Positions 53,787 through 62,927 of a stretch of 64,000 nucleotides of DNA are shown here, in pieces. The notes under the pieces were generated by a model, which worked only from the letters and a program-made list of their open reading frames with translations, was not told the origin of the DNA and made no database searches. The stretch is taken from NCBI GenBank assembly GCA_002706265.1, contig PAKU01000028.1, forward strand, positions 1-64,000, read 5' to 3'. This stretch comes from Polycyclovorans sp. (GTDB taxonomy: Bacteria; Pseudomonadota; Gammaproteobacteria; Nevskiales; Nevskiaceae). The translations under genes were made by a program, and so were the position numbers. How positions within the stretch are numbered: the stretch's first letter is position 1; every line of letters begins with the position of its first letter.

Positions 53787-54110
53787 GGAATGAGTCCTGA
53801 CATCTGGGGTGCCATCATGCCGACCCGGGCACCGACCGGCCAGTTCGAGGTGCTCGCCAGGGTTTCAGAGGCGTGCGTGAGCGTCGCAAGATGCGACCCG
53901 CATCGAACGGACGGGGGTTCAGTTCCCCGTCCGGAATCGAATTGGGCTTTCGCCGGGAGGGAGCGCCGTACGTCCACCCCTTCAAACCAGTCATGTAACG
54001 CACTGTTGAACCACCAGGCCGAGGTTGGGGGAGGCTCATCCCCTCTTTGCACGTGGCCGTAGAAAAAGCGCCTTGCGGCCATGCCGGTGCTCGACTTGCT
54101 CAGCCTGTCG
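53787..54110. other. Gene-free remainder of the accessory patch
   Basis: 324 bases with no frame I can support. The only clear structure is a 9-base perfect stem with an 8-base loop at 53908-53933 (CGGACGGGG / CCCCGTCCG). It resembles a tRNA T-arm but has G where the invariant A of the loop should be, and no other arms were found. The stretch may hold the promoter of the small ORF. Confidence 0.45.
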
Positions 54111-55856
54111 CTACGCGTCCAGGCGCATCGCGGTGGCCAGAAACACCGGCCGCACCGCGTCGTCGAGATACTGCAAGGCCACCCTCACCGGCAGCCATGC
54201 GCCGTCGGCGCTGCGATGCCGGGTGGTGTAGTGCACCACCTCGACCTGCCCTTCGCGCAAGGCGCGCAGCCAGGCCTGAAACGCGGTGCGGTCGAGCTCG
54301 GGAGCGATGCCCGGCAACGACAGGTGGGCCCAGCGCGCAGGCGGGTAGCCAAGTGCGGCCTTGGCCGCCGCGCTGACCTCGATGAACGACAGGGTCTGGG
54401 CATCGAGCACGAACGCCTGATCGACCCCCAGCTCGAACCAGCGCCGCTCCCGCTGCACCCGCCGCTGCACGTGCCCGGCTTCGCTCAGGTCGCGCACCTG
54501 CACCACCCAGCCGCGACCCTCCCCCAGCGGATGCGCCCGCAAGGTCACGGGGAACGACTGCGCGTCTTTGCGCCAGGCGCGCACCGGCGGCCGGTCGCCC
54601 TGCACCGACTCGAACGCGACCAGACTCAGCTCCGGCGTGTGCACAAAGGGCACGGGGAACAGTTTGGCGAGCGTCAGCCCGGCCCACTCGGCCCCGACAT
54701 AGCCGAACAGGGCGTCGGCACGACCGTGCGCGGTGCGCACGCTGCCGTCACGGTTGACCAGCAGAATCGCCTCATCCAGATGGCCGAGCGCCTCGCGCAT
54801 CACCCCGGCTTCGGCCTGCAATTCCGCCACCGCATCGAGCCGAGGGCCGGCATCGGTGAGCAGCACGATGCCGCCCTCGCGGCCGCCGCGCGTCTCGGCC
54901 AGCACCGTGAGATCAACCCGCTGGCGCTCGCCCTTGCGGCTCAGCAGGGTCAAGGGCTGCTGCAGGCGCTCGGGCAGCGGATCGGCCAGCAGGCCGTGGG
55001 CGGTGCCCAGCACCGACTCGCCACTGGCGTCCTGCAGCTTCAGCACGGACAACAGCGGGCGGGTCTGGGCATCACGCGCACGCCAGCCGGTCCAGTGCTC
55101 GGCCGGCGCGTTCATCGCCCGCACCCGGCCTTCGGGGTCGAAGCGCAGTGCCGCCACCTGCAGCGCCGCCAACAGCGCGAACGCCGAAGTTGATTCGGCC
55201 TCGGGCGCGCCCGCAGGCGCACCGGCTGCCTCGCTCTGCCCGCGCAGCCGGGCGCGCAGCACGTCCGGGTCGGGCCGCGCGGCGGGGCGACGCTGCCGCC
55301 AGGCCAGGCCGACCAGCAGCCCGCCGACCACCACCAGCAGGCTGATGCCCACGCGTCGCAGCGTCACCAATGCGGCGGCATCGACCTCGGCGCGCAGTTG
55401 TCTGAAGCGTGAAAATTCCACCGTGCCCAGCGGTTGCGCCGCATCATCTGCCATCACCGCAAGGCCGTGATCGCTGGTGACGCGATAGACCTGCCGGCGG
55501 ACGCTGGCCCGCTGCACGGCCGGCACCCACCGCAAGGGCCACGATTCAAACGCGCCGCCGCTGGCCAGCACCCGCCCTGAGGCGTCGCGCACCGTCAGAA
55601 AGCTCAGGGCCAGGCGCGCATCGGTCTGCAGTGCCCTGACCTGGCGGCGCACGGCGCCCTCGTCCCTGGCCACCAGCAGCGGGCGGAACCGCGCGGCCAG
55701 TCGTGCCTCGGTGTAGGCCAGGTCCAGCCGTGCCTGGCCATGCAGGCCCATGCCCAGGGCAACCGCGCCGATTCCGGCAAGCACCAGGGCCAGAAGCAGC
55801 CCCCTCAGGGACCGCGCACGGCGCGCTGCGTCGGGCATCCGCCGGCCCTCGGTCAA
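54111..55856 (-). CDS. Membrane-bound multi-PAS sensor protein without recognisable output domain
   Basis: 581 residues. A first membrane segment (about 18-37, GLLLALVLAGIGAVALGMGL), a periplasmic sensor region of about 125 residues with conserved-looking FLTVRDASGRVLASGG, a second segment (about 166-184, VGISLLVVVGGLLVGLAW), then three PAS-like domains (about 235-340, 355-450, 465-580). Motifs such as ILLVNRDGSVRTAHGRADAL and ALGYPPARWAHLSLPGI fit PAS folds. No histidine kinase, GGDEF, EAL or methyl-acceptor part follows; the protein stops at the end of the last PAS. It lies downstream of the tad operon on the same strand, 168 bases from DUF3613. An ATG at 55838 is an alternative start. Confidence 0.75.
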   Translation of the reverse strand: MTEGRRMPDAARRARSLRGLLLALVLAGIGAVALGMGLHGQARLDLAYTEARLAARFRPLLVARDEGAVRRQVRALQTDARLALSFLTVRDASGRVLASGGAFESWPLRWVPAVQRASVRRQVYRVTSDHGLAVMADDAAQPLGTVEFSRFRQLRAEVDAAALVTLRRVGISLLVVVGGLLVGLAWRQRRPAARPDPDVLRARLRGQSEAAGAPAGAPEAESTSAFALLAALQVAALRFDPEGRVRAMNAPAEHWTGWRARDAQTRPLLSVLKLQDASGESVLGTAHGLLADPLPERLQQPLTLLSRKGERQRVDLTVLAETRGGREGGIVLLTDAGPRLDAVAELQAEAGVMREALGHLDEAILLVNRDGSVRTAHGRADALFGYVGAEWAGLTLAKLFPVPFVHTPELSLVAFESVQGDRPPVRAWRKDAQSFPVTLRAHPLGEGRGWVVQVRDLSEAGHVQRRVQRERRWFELGVDQAFVLDAQTLSFIEVSAAAKAALGYPPARWAHLSLPGIAPELDRTAFQAWLRALREGQVEVVHYTTRHRSADGAWLPVRVALQYLDDAVRPVFLATAMRLDA

Positions 55857-56024
55857 GGCTGAAACAGCATGGGCCGTCGGTCCGTATGACGGACCCGGCC
55901 ATGGCCACCCCGGCGCGCGTGGGCCGGCGCAGCACGTAACCGGGTCAGCCGCCTCGCCCGGTCATCACCGCTGGCCGGGCCGGTTGAAGCGCGAGGGCGA
56001 CCGCGGCACTGCCTGTGCCGATGA

Positions 56025-56315
56025 CTAACCCCCACCACCACTGCCGAAATCTTCGCGCTCAAAGGTCTCGGGAATGGGCTGGGTGTAGCTGTCGAGGTAG
56101 CGCTGATAGACACGCTCGGCCACTTCGCCGCTCATGGGTCGCGGGTCCGAGGGCGCGGCGATGCCACTCTTCTGCAGGGTCAGCCAGGCGCGCGTGTCGG
56201 TGCCGTCGGCAAGCGGCGGCGCCTTGGCGGTCTGTCGCCCCGGCGGTTGCGCGTGCGCGGCCATGCCGAGCCCCAGAACCGCCAGCAGCAGGGAAAGTCG
56301 TAGTGTCGTTGTCAT
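56025..56315 (-). CDS. DUF3613 protein of the tad locus
   Basis: 96 residues with a signal peptide (LSLLLAVLGLGMAAHAQ) and the DUF3613 core (DTRAWLTLQKSGIAAPSDPR, MSGEVAERVYQRYLDSYTQP). It is periplasmic. DUF3613 genes occur at the end of tad pilus operons; the function is unknown. GAGG lies 9 bases before the ATG. It follows tadD by 11 bases, so it belongs to the operon. Confidence 0.85.
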   Translation of the reverse strand: MTTTLRLSLLLAVLGLGMAAHAQPPGRQTAKAPPLADGTDTRAWLTLQKSGIAAPSDPRPMSGEVAERVYQRYLDSYTQPIPETFEREDFGSGGGG

Positions 56316-56326
56316 GGCAAGAATCC

Positions 56327-57154
56327 TCAGGGACGGCGGGCAGTCGCGGGCGTGAATTGACGGGCTTGCGCTTGCAGGCGGGCAAAGCCGGCTGCATCCA
56401 CATCGCTGTTGTCCGCCATGTCACGCGCCCGTTGCGTGTCACCGCTGGCCAGCAGCAGCAGAATCAGGTTGTTGCGTATGCGCGGGTCGTCGGGCGCCAG
56501 CTCCGCGGCGGTCGCGAGTTGCCGCAGCGCGGCGTCGAACTGACCGGCACGCAGGTAGGCATAGCCCAGGTCGTTGCGGAACTCGGCCGCCGTCGGGTGG
56601 AGCGCCACCGCAGACGTCAGGTGTGTCAGGGCCCGTTCTTCCTGCCGGCGGCGGGCGGCAATGAGCCCCAGACCGTGCTGCGCATGGGCCGCATAGGCAC
56701 TGTCACCGAGGGTGTTGAACAGCCGTTCGGCCTCGCTCAGCTCCCCGAGCCGCCGCCGGGCATCGCCTTCGAGCCAGCGCAATTCGGTGCTGTCGCCGCT
56801 GCTCACCCGCTGCGCCTGGATATGCGCCACGGCGGCATAGAACTGATCCTGCGCGATCATGCCGCGGATCAGTTCGTTGTGCAGTTCGCTGTCGCTGGCC
56901 GTTGCGGCCTGGCCTGCCGGCGCGGCAGACCGTCGCGGCGATGGCCGGGCGGCGGCGTCGTTGAGCTTCATCACCCCGGCGCGGCCGATCGGTGCCTGGT
57001 CGATGCCCTGTTCCACACGATGCGTGGGGCTGGTGCAGGCGCTCAGGGCCGTCGCGAACAGCATCAGCAGTGCTGCCGCCCCGGCACCGGGCCGGCCCGC
57101 GGCCCTTGCCGACCGGCCGGGGATGGCAACCCTTGACCGATCAACCCGCAACAT
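56327..57154 (-). CDS. tadD: Tad pilus lipoprotein TadD with tetratricopeptide repeats
   Basis: 275 residues from the ATG at 57154, which overlaps the tadC end by 14 bases. Lipoprotein signal ending LSACTSP. TPR-like helices follow (AERLFNTLGDSAYAAHAQHG; ALTHLTSAVALHPTAAEFRN; LRQLATAAELAPDDPRIRNN). TadD proteins are needed for assembly of the secretin and pilus at the outer membrane. Length agrees with TadD relatives. Confidence 0.88.
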   Translation of the reverse strand: MLRVDRSRVAIPGRSARAAGRPGAGAAALLMLFATALSACTSPTHRVEQGIDQAPIGRAGVMKLNDAAARPSPRRSAAPAGQAATASDSELHNELIRGMIAQDQFYAAVAHIQAQRVSSGDSTELRWLEGDARRRLGELSEAERLFNTLGDSAYAAHAQHGLGLIAARRRQEERALTHLTSAVALHPTAAEFRNDLGYAYLRAGQFDAALRQLATAAELAPDDPRIRNNLILLLLASGDTQRARDMADNSDVDAAGFARLQAQARQFTPATARRP

Positions 57155-58085
57155 CGCCCAGCGCCTTGATGATCGACATGAACGCGGGCCCGGCCACAAA
57201 GATGAGCAGCGCAGGGAAGAAAAACAGCACCATGACCACGGTCATGCGGCCCGACAGATGGTTGACCTTTTCACGCAGGGTGAGGCTGCGCCGCTCTTCG
57301 AGCACCGCCAGGGTTTCCAGCAGCGGCTCTCGCACTTCACCGCCAAAGCGGTCCACCTGGCGCAGCACCGACAGCACCGACGACAGTTCTTCGACCTCCA
57401 GCAGATCGCTCAGGCCCTTCAGAGTCGCGTCGGTGTCGGCGCCGGCGTCGATGCTGCGCAACACAATCTCGAACTCACGCCCCAGTTCGGGCAGCACGCC
57501 GCCGCCTTCCCGCACCAGCGACGCGATCGCCTGCCGGGTGGAGAGCCCGGCCTCGAACAGCAGAATCAGCAAATGCACGAACAGCGGCACCTCGCCGCGA
57601 ATCCGTGCCCGACGGCCTTCCGACAGACTGCGCAGCACCCAGCGCGGAATCAGCAGAGACAGCGCAAAGGCCACGAATCCGGCCATCAGCAGGTAGAGAT
57701 ACTTCTGCGGGTGGTCGGCGCCCAACAACCAGTAGGCCACCACCAGCGCGCCGGCCACCAGCGGCACCGCGCCCTGAAAGGCGTACCAGCCGATACGCGC
57801 CTGCGGGCTGCGGTAACCGGCCTGCAGCAACAGCTTGGCGCTTTCGTTTTCCGGGTCTACCCAGCCTTCGATGACCTTGCCGCTCTTGGCCACGCGTTCG
57901 ACCAGACCGCCGCCGCTGGCGGCGCCATCATCGGCGTCGCCGGTGGCGGTCATGGTGGGGGCGACGCGGGCGCGCAGGCGCGTCTGCTGCCGGGCATTCT
58001 GCAGCACCATCCACAGCACCAGGCCCAGTGCGCCCACCACCACCACGGTGACGGCCGCCAGCACCCCAAAGACCCAGGCGCTCAT
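57141..58085 (-). CDS. tadC: Tad inner-membrane platform protein TadC
   Basis: 314 residues of the type II secretion F family. An N-terminal membrane helix (LAAVTVVVVGALGLVLWMVL), a pair in the middle (GAVPLVAGALVVAYWLLG; LYLLMAGFVAFALSLLIPRW), the T2SSF core (LFVHLLILLFEAGLSTRQAI; LRQVDRFGGEVREPL) and a C-terminal helix (MTVVMVLFFFPALLIFVAGP). It overlaps tadB by 4 bases. With TadB it forms the platform that the ATPase TadA drives. Confidence 0.93.
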   Translation of the reverse strand: MSAWVFGVLAAVTVVVVGALGLVLWMVLQNARQQTRLRARVAPTMTATGDADDGAASGGGLVERVAKSGKVIEGWVDPENESAKLLLQAGYRSPQARIGWYAFQGAVPLVAGALVVAYWLLGADHPQKYLYLLMAGFVAFALSLLIPRWVLRSLSEGRRARIRGEVPLFVHLLILLFEAGLSTRQAIASLVREGGGVLPELGREFEIVLRSIDAGADTDATLKGLSDLLEVEELSSVLSVLRQVDRFGGEVREPLLETLAVLEERRSLTLREKVNHLSGRMTVVMVLFFFPALLIFVAGPAFMSIIKALGDVAG

Positions 58086-59020
58086 GAGGGTTCGTCCGTG
58101 CTGCGCATCATCTTCACGATCACCGTGATGCCGGCAAGCTGCATACCGAGTGAGATCAACATCATCATCCGGCCTCCGCTGTCTTCAAGAATGGTGGTGT
58201 AGTAACCGGGGTTCTGCAGATACACGTACAGCGAAATGCCGATGGGCAGCACCGACAGCACGATGGCCGAGAACCGGGTTTCGGCCGTCAGTGCGCGGAG
58301 TTCGCGCGCCGCCATTTCCCGCGAGCGGATGGCGGTGACCAGACTGCGCAGAATGTTGCGCAGCGAGCCGCCGTATTTGCGATTGATCGAGGCCGCCATG
58401 GCCACCACCTTCAGGTCGCGCAGCTGGTGAATCTCTGCCGCTTCCATCAGCACGGCATCGGTGGGGGCACCCAGACGCACCTGCCGGCCAACGCTGACCA
58501 TCAGCGGCTGCAAAGGCGCGGGCGCTTCGCGCGCGGCCAGGGCCAACGATTCCTCCAGCGTGTTGCCGGCCGCCAACACCCGCATCGTGGCCTCCAGATA
58601 GCCCGGCAACTGCTCCAGCATCATCGCGCGGCGTGAGGACGCCTTGCGCGTCAACCACGCCCAGCCCAGCACGATCACCATGCCCACAATGCCCACGGCG
58701 CCCAGCCAGCCCACCGTCAAGAACAGAACCGGAACCACCACCAGCACCGTGGGCAGCCAGACGAGCAAAACCTTCTCGGGCGCCACCTCGTAGCCCGAAC
58801 GCCACAGCAGCGTGCACAGGCTACGGGTGACGGGATCCTTGATGGCGTCCTTGCGCGGGCGGTAGCGCTCACCGGCTTCCCGTTCGGCCGTTTCGCCGAT
58901 GGCGCGCTGGCGCATACGCGCGCTGCGCGCCTTTTCGTTGGCCGCGGCGCGCAGGAACAGCGTCAGGGCCACGCCGGCAAGCACCAGCATCGCCGTCAGC
59001 AACAGTGCCGTCAGATTCAT
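58082..59020 (-). CDS. tadB: Tad inner-membrane platform protein TadB
   Basis: 312 residues. Start is the ATG at 59020 that overlaps the tadA stop by 4 bases. N-terminal helix LTALLLTAMLVLAGVALTLF, a central pair (LPTVLVVVPVLFLTVGWLGA and following), a cytoplasmic T2SSF domain (LPGYLEATMRVLAAGNTLEE; SINRKYGGSLRNILRSL) and a C-terminal helix pair. Partner of TadC in the pilus platform. Confidence 0.93.
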   Translation of the reverse strand: MNLTALLLTAMLVLAGVALTLFLRAAANEKARSARMRQRAIGETAEREAGERYRPRKDAIKDPVTRSLCTLLWRSGYEVAPEKVLLVWLPTVLVVVPVLFLTVGWLGAVGIVGMVIVLGWAWLTRKASSRRAMMLEQLPGYLEATMRVLAAGNTLEESLALAAREAPAPLQPLMVSVGRQVRLGAPTDAVLMEAAEIHQLRDLKVVAMAASINRKYGGSLRNILRSLVTAIRSREMAARELRALTAETRFSAIVLSVLPIGISLYVYLQNPGYYTTILEDSGGRMMMLISLGMQLAGITVIVKMMRSTDEPS

Positions 59021-60249
59021 GATTGACCTCGCTGATCCACATGGGCTGCGCTGGCGGGGTCGAACCGGAACACACTGCACAGGTCCAGTCCGCTGTCGAG
59101 GGTGCCGCGCACCTCGGCTACCTGAGTCACGCGGCGCTCGCCACCGGGCAGGCGCGCGACCTGCACCATCAGGTGAATGGCGCTGGCCACCTGGGCACGC
59201 AGGGTCACTTCGCTGCCCGAGAAGCCGGCAAAATTGGCCAGCAGTTCCAGCCGGTTCAGCGCGTCATCGAGCGAGTTGGCGTGCAGCGTGGTCATCGAGC
59301 CGTCGTGGCCGGTGTTCATGGCCTGCAACATGTCGAGCACCTCGTCGCCGCGCACCTCACCGACGATGATGCGGTCGGGCCGCATGCGCAGCGCGTTGCG
59401 CACCAGATCGCGGGCATTCACCGCGCGCTCGCCTTCAAGGTTGGGCGGCCGGGTTTCCAGGCGCACCACGTGGCGGTGTTCCAGCCGCAACTCCGCAGCG
59501 TCTTCAATGGTGATGACCCGCTCGGTCTGCGGGATCCACTGCGACAGCAAATTCAAGAACGTGGTCTTGCCCGAGCCGGTGCCGCCCACCACGATCAGGT
59601 TGGTGCGTTGCTGCACCCGCTCGCGCAGGTAGGCCAGCATCGCCGGGGTGGCGCTGCCGTAGCGCACCAGATCGGCCTCGGTGAGTGCCTGCTTGCGAAA
59701 CTTGCGGATCGACAGGCAGGGCCCGTCCAGCGCAATCGGCGGAATGATGGCGTTGACGCGCGAGCCGTCCGGCAGGCGCGCATCCACCATCGGGGTTGAC
59801 TCATCCACCCGGCGGCCCAGTGGCGCGAGGATGCGCTGAATCACCCGAATCACGTGCAGGTTGTCGGCAAAGCGCACCGGCGCCACTTCCAGCACGCCAT
59901 TGCGCTCCACGAACACCGTGTTGGGGCCGTTGACGACGATGTCATTCACCGTGTCGTCGTCGACCAGCGCCTGAATCGGCCCGAAGCCGGTCAGCTCGTC
60001 CTGGGCGTCGTGCACCAGCGCTTCGGACTCGCGCTGGTTCACCGCCAGGCGCTGCTCCACCACGAAGCGGCGCATCTGCTCGGCCACAAAACGTTCGGTC
60101 TTGGCCGCGTCCCACGCGTCGATGTCGAGGCTGCGCTCCTCGATCTGCTGGATCAGGTGGCGGTGAAAATTGCGCTTGATCTGCTGATACGCCTCCGACA
60201 GGCGAAAGCGTTCCAGCGTGGCGTCCGTGGCGGCGGTGGCGATGCCCAT
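59017..60249 (-). CDS. tadA: Tad pilus assembly ATPase TadA/CpaF
   Basis: 410 residues. Secretion ATPase of the PilT/VirB11 family that powers Flp pilus extension and probably retraction. N-terminal domain with FGPIQALVDDDTVNDIVVNG, Walker A GGTGSGKT at 222-229, Asp box ITIEDAAELRLE, Walker B region RPDRIIVGEVRGDEVLDMLQ and His box GHDGSMTTLHANS. All key residues are intact. Confidence 0.95.
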   Translation of the reverse strand: MGIATAATDATLERFRLSEAYQQIKRNFHRHLIQQIEERSLDIDAWDAAKTERFVAEQMRRFVVEQRLAVNQRESEALVHDAQDELTGFGPIQALVDDDTVNDIVVNGPNTVFVERNGVLEVAPVRFADNLHVIRVIQRILAPLGRRVDESTPMVDARLPDGSRVNAIIPPIALDGPCLSIRKFRKQALTEADLVRYGSATPAMLAYLRERVQQRTNLIVVGGTGSGKTTFLNLLSQWIPQTERVITIEDAAELRLEHRHVVRLETRPPNLEGERAVNARDLVRNALRMRPDRIIVGEVRGDEVLDMLQAMNTGHDGSMTTLHANSLDDALNRLELLANFAGFSGSEVTLRAQVASAIHLMVQVARLPGGERRVTQVAEVRGTLDSGLDLCSVFRFDPASAAHVDQRGQS

Positions 60250-60250
60250 G

Positions 60251-61462
60251 TCAGCTCATCCACCGTTTGAGCAGGCCGCCCTGGCCCCTGGGCGCACCCA
60301 TCACCGGCTCACCGCTGCGCAGCACGCGCGCCAGCTCGTTGATGTCGGCCACGAAGGGATCCTTGGGAAACAGCTTGAACATCGGATCCCCGGTGTTCAT
60401 CGACTGGATGCGCGCCGCCGGATCGCCGGTCAGCGTGCCGAGCAGCGGAATCTCCAGCAGCTCGGCGAGGTGCTCGGGCTCCAGCCCCAGCCGCCTCTGA
60501 TAGGCATCGACCAGCAGGCCGATGCCCGGCAGCGACACGCCCTGCGTGTGCAGGGCGCGCAGCAGATGCCTGCTCTGCCGCGAGCGCAGTATCGACTGGT
60601 CGGCCAGCCAGACCAGCCGGTCAACCTGCGGCAGAACTTCGCTCAGCACCTCGCGACCGGCGTGGCCGTCGATGCCCAGCACGATGTCACTGAACAGGCC
60701 ACGCAGAATGCCGATCAGCCGGCCCAGCATTTCCGGGTCCAGCTTTGGCGCACCCAGCAGGTCTTCAGGCAACGACAGTACGTAGAGGCCCGATTTGTGC
60801 CTGACGAAGGCGGTATCGATCAGCGTCTGGTCGCAGCGATACACGTCGCCCAGCGCATCGAGCACCGTGTAACCCACCGTGAGATTGAGAAAGATGGCCG
60901 CCGCGCCCGCCGGCGAGGCGCAGTCGAACAGCAGCGTCCGCTGGCGCTCGCTGTCGCCGCGCTCCAGGCTCTGGAGCGCCAGAGCCAGATGGGCGGCGGT
61001 GAACCCGATGCCATCCAGCGGATGGCTCGACACCAGCGCGAACACCCGGCCCTGGTCTGCGGCCTTGGTGGTGGCCGCCGCCGGCGTCGATTGCGAACGC
61101 CGCAACAGCCGCGCCGCAGCCTGCGGCAGCGCCGCATCGTCGCGATGCATCACCCAGAAGTCGCGCGCGCCGGCGCGCATGGCCTGCAGCACCACATCGG
61201 GGTGCGGCTCACGGCCAACGGCCGCCACCGCCACGTCGGGCAGGCGCTCCAGCAACTGCTCCATCATCGCGCAGCGGGTTTCCACCTCGGCCACGTCCAT
61301 CTCGAACAGCACCAGATCGGCCTTGGCAAGGCGGTCAAGCTGGTCGGTAAAGTCCGCCACGCTCACCACGCGCAGGGCCACGAACTCGACATCGACAATG
61401 GTGTGCTTCAGCCAGTTGGCGAAGGCCGGATCGGTGGCGACGAGGTACGCGGTGAATTTCAT
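60251..61462 (-). CDS. cpaE: Pilus polar-targeting protein TadZ/CpaE
   Basis: 403 residues from the ATG at 61462 (MKFTAYLVATDPAFANWLKH). The N-terminal 130 residues form a receiver-like domain (ADLVLFEMDVAEVETRC); the rest is a MinD/ParA-like fold (LLFDCASPAGAAAIFLNLTV; IVLGIDGHAGREVLSEVLPQ). TadZ localises the pilus machine. In place of the deviant Walker A usually starting the second domain is VSSHPLDGIGFTAAHLAL, with no lysine, so ATP binding is doubtful. It sits between the secretin and tadA genes as in other tad operons. Confidence 0.88.
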   Translation of the reverse strand: MKFTAYLVATDPAFANWLKHTIVDVEFVALRVVSVADFTDQLDRLAKADLVLFEMDVAEVETRCAMMEQLLERLPDVAVAAVGREPHPDVVLQAMRAGARDFWVMHRDDAALPQAAARLLRRSQSTPAAATTKAADQGRVFALVSSHPLDGIGFTAAHLALALQSLERGDSERQRTLLFDCASPAGAAAIFLNLTVGYTVLDALGDVYRCDQTLIDTAFVRHKSGLYVLSLPEDLLGAPKLDPEMLGRLIGILRGLFSDIVLGIDGHAGREVLSEVLPQVDRLVWLADQSILRSRQSRHLLRALHTQGVSLPGIGLLVDAYQRRLGLEPEHLAELLEIPLLGTLTGDPAARIQSMNTGDPMFKLFPKDPFVADINELARVLRSGEPVMGAPRGQGGLLKRWMS

Positions 61463-61466
61463 GGGG

Positions 61467-62927
61467 TCAGTTGCTGAAGCCGGTCGAGAAATCGCCGGTC
61501 TCCAGAAACAGCGTCTCCACCGCAGAAGGATTGCGGCGGCGCTCACGTTCGCCCGGCAGCTTCGGCAACTGTGCCTGACGCGCCAGCGGTCGCACCAGGT
61601 GCGGGGTCACCACCATGATCAGCTCACGCGCTTCGCGGCCCACCCGCGAGGAGCGGAAAAACGCCCCCAGAATCGGGATGTCGCCCAGAAACGGCACCTT
61701 GTCGATGTTGTCTTCGGTGCTCGAACTGATCAGGCCGCTTATGACGAAGCTCTCGCCATCGCCCAGCTCGATGGTGGTGTCGGTGCGCCGCACCCGCAGC
61801 CCCGGCGTCAGCACGCCGCCGATCTGCACCGCGTTGCTGAAGTCGAGATCACTCACCTCGGGCGCCACCTTCAGCGAAATACGGTCGCGCGACAGCACCG
61901 TGGGCGTGAGCGACAGGCGCACCCCGAACTCGCGGAACTGCACGCTGATGCTGCCCGCCGCCGAGCCGCCCTGATTCACCGGCACCGGAAATTCACCGCC
62001 GACCAGATAACTGGCGGTCTGCCCGCTGGTGGCCAGCAGTGAAGGCTCGGCCAGCACCTGCGCCAGCCCCTTGCGCTCCAGCATGCTGAGCACGCCGCCA
62101 ATCCGCCGCGAGGGATCACCAATCAACAGATTGAAGGCCTCGCCCAGCGGCACGGCGGGGTTCTCGAAACTGGGCACCGTGGGCACCGAGCCGGGCGCCG
62201 AGACGCCGATCTCGGTGTTGGGCACCAGGCCGCCGCCGCCGATCTTGCCGAAGTTGAAGCCAAACTGCTGGGCGCTGCGCCGGCTCACGTCGGCAATTTT
62301 CACCTCGGTCAACACCTGGGTTTCCAGCTCGATCTGGCTTGAATCTGCCACCGGGGCCTCGGCGCCCGCCTGTGCCTGCTGCCGCGCGCGGCGATGCGCC
62401 GCCAGATTCGGCAGCCGGCCCGACAGGCCCTGCGCGGGGCGAATCACCGCATCGCGCAGTTCAGGGTCCATGGGCGCTGCGGCCGCGGCCGGGTCGCGCG
62501 GCGGCACCACGTTCACCCGGTACTGGGTGGGCTGGCCGCGGGCATCACGCCACAGCAGCAGGCTGGTCACGCCCAGCGACTTGCCGGCAATCAGCAACTG
62601 CTGCCGGTTCACCAGGTTGACATCGGCAATGGCGGGGTCGCCCACGGCAACCCGCGCCACCGCCCCCAGCTCACGGAAGAAGCGGTGCGTGCCGCGCTCG
62701 ACCACCAGCACCTCGGCATTGGCCGCGTCGTCCTGCAGTGCCGCGGGCGGCGTGCCGGTGGCCTGGCTCCAGGCGGGCGCCGTCACGGCCAGCAGCAGTG
62801 CCGCAAGCAACGAGCGCGACGACTGCGACCACCGCCACGCCGTGCTGCCGCTGGCGCGCGACGCGTGGGTACGCCCCTGCGCGAACGCCGGGACCAGGGG
62901 AAAGGCGGGCTGTTGACGACGGTTCAT
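61467..62927 (-). CDS. cpaC: Tad pilus secretin CpaC/RcpA
   Basis: 486 residues. An N-terminal signal region (LLAALLLAVTAPAWSQA), a pilus-specific N-domain (VERGTHRFFRELGAVARVAV; IAGKSLGVTSLLLWRD), then the secretin core (LAQVLAEPSLLATSGQTASY; VGGEFPVPVNQGG; FGVRLSLTPTVLSRDRISLK; IPILGAFFRSSRV; ELIMVVTPHLVRPL). It forms the outer-membrane pore for the Flp pilus. The ATG overlaps the cpaB stop by 4 bases. Confidence 0.94.
   Translation of the reverse strand: MNRRQQPAFPLVPAFAQGRTHASRASGSTAWRWSQSSRSLLAALLLAVTAPAWSQATGTPPAALQDDAANAEVLVVERGTHRFFRELGAVARVAVGDPAIADVNLVNRQQLLIAGKSLGVTSLLLWRDARGQPTQYRVNVVPPRDPAAAAAPMDPELRDAVIRPAQGLSGRLPNLAAHRRARQQAQAGAEAPVADSSQIELETQVLTEVKIADVSRRSAQQFGFNFGKIGGGGLVPNTEIGVSAPGSVPTVPSFENPAVPLGEAFNLLIGDPSRRIGGVLSMLERKGLAQVLAEPSLLATSGQTASYLVGGEFPVPVNQGGSAAGSISVQFREFGVRLSLTPTVLSRDRISLKVAPEVSDLDFSNAVQIGGVLTPGLRVRRTDTTIELGDGESFVISGLISSSTEDNIDKVPFLGDIPILGAFFRSSRVGREARELIMVVTPHLVRPLARQAQLPKLPGERERRRNPSAVETLFLETGDFSTGFSN

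Noticed and set aside
53908..53933. T-arm-like hairpin suggesting a tRNA or tmRNA end
   Set aside because: The loop has G where tRNAs have an invariant A, and neither an acceptor stem nor anticodon or D arms can be formed with the flanks.
53783..54082. Overlapping 90-100-codon frames on both strands
   Set aside because: Translations show no family pattern, and frames are open on both strands at once, as in non-coding GC-rich DNA.
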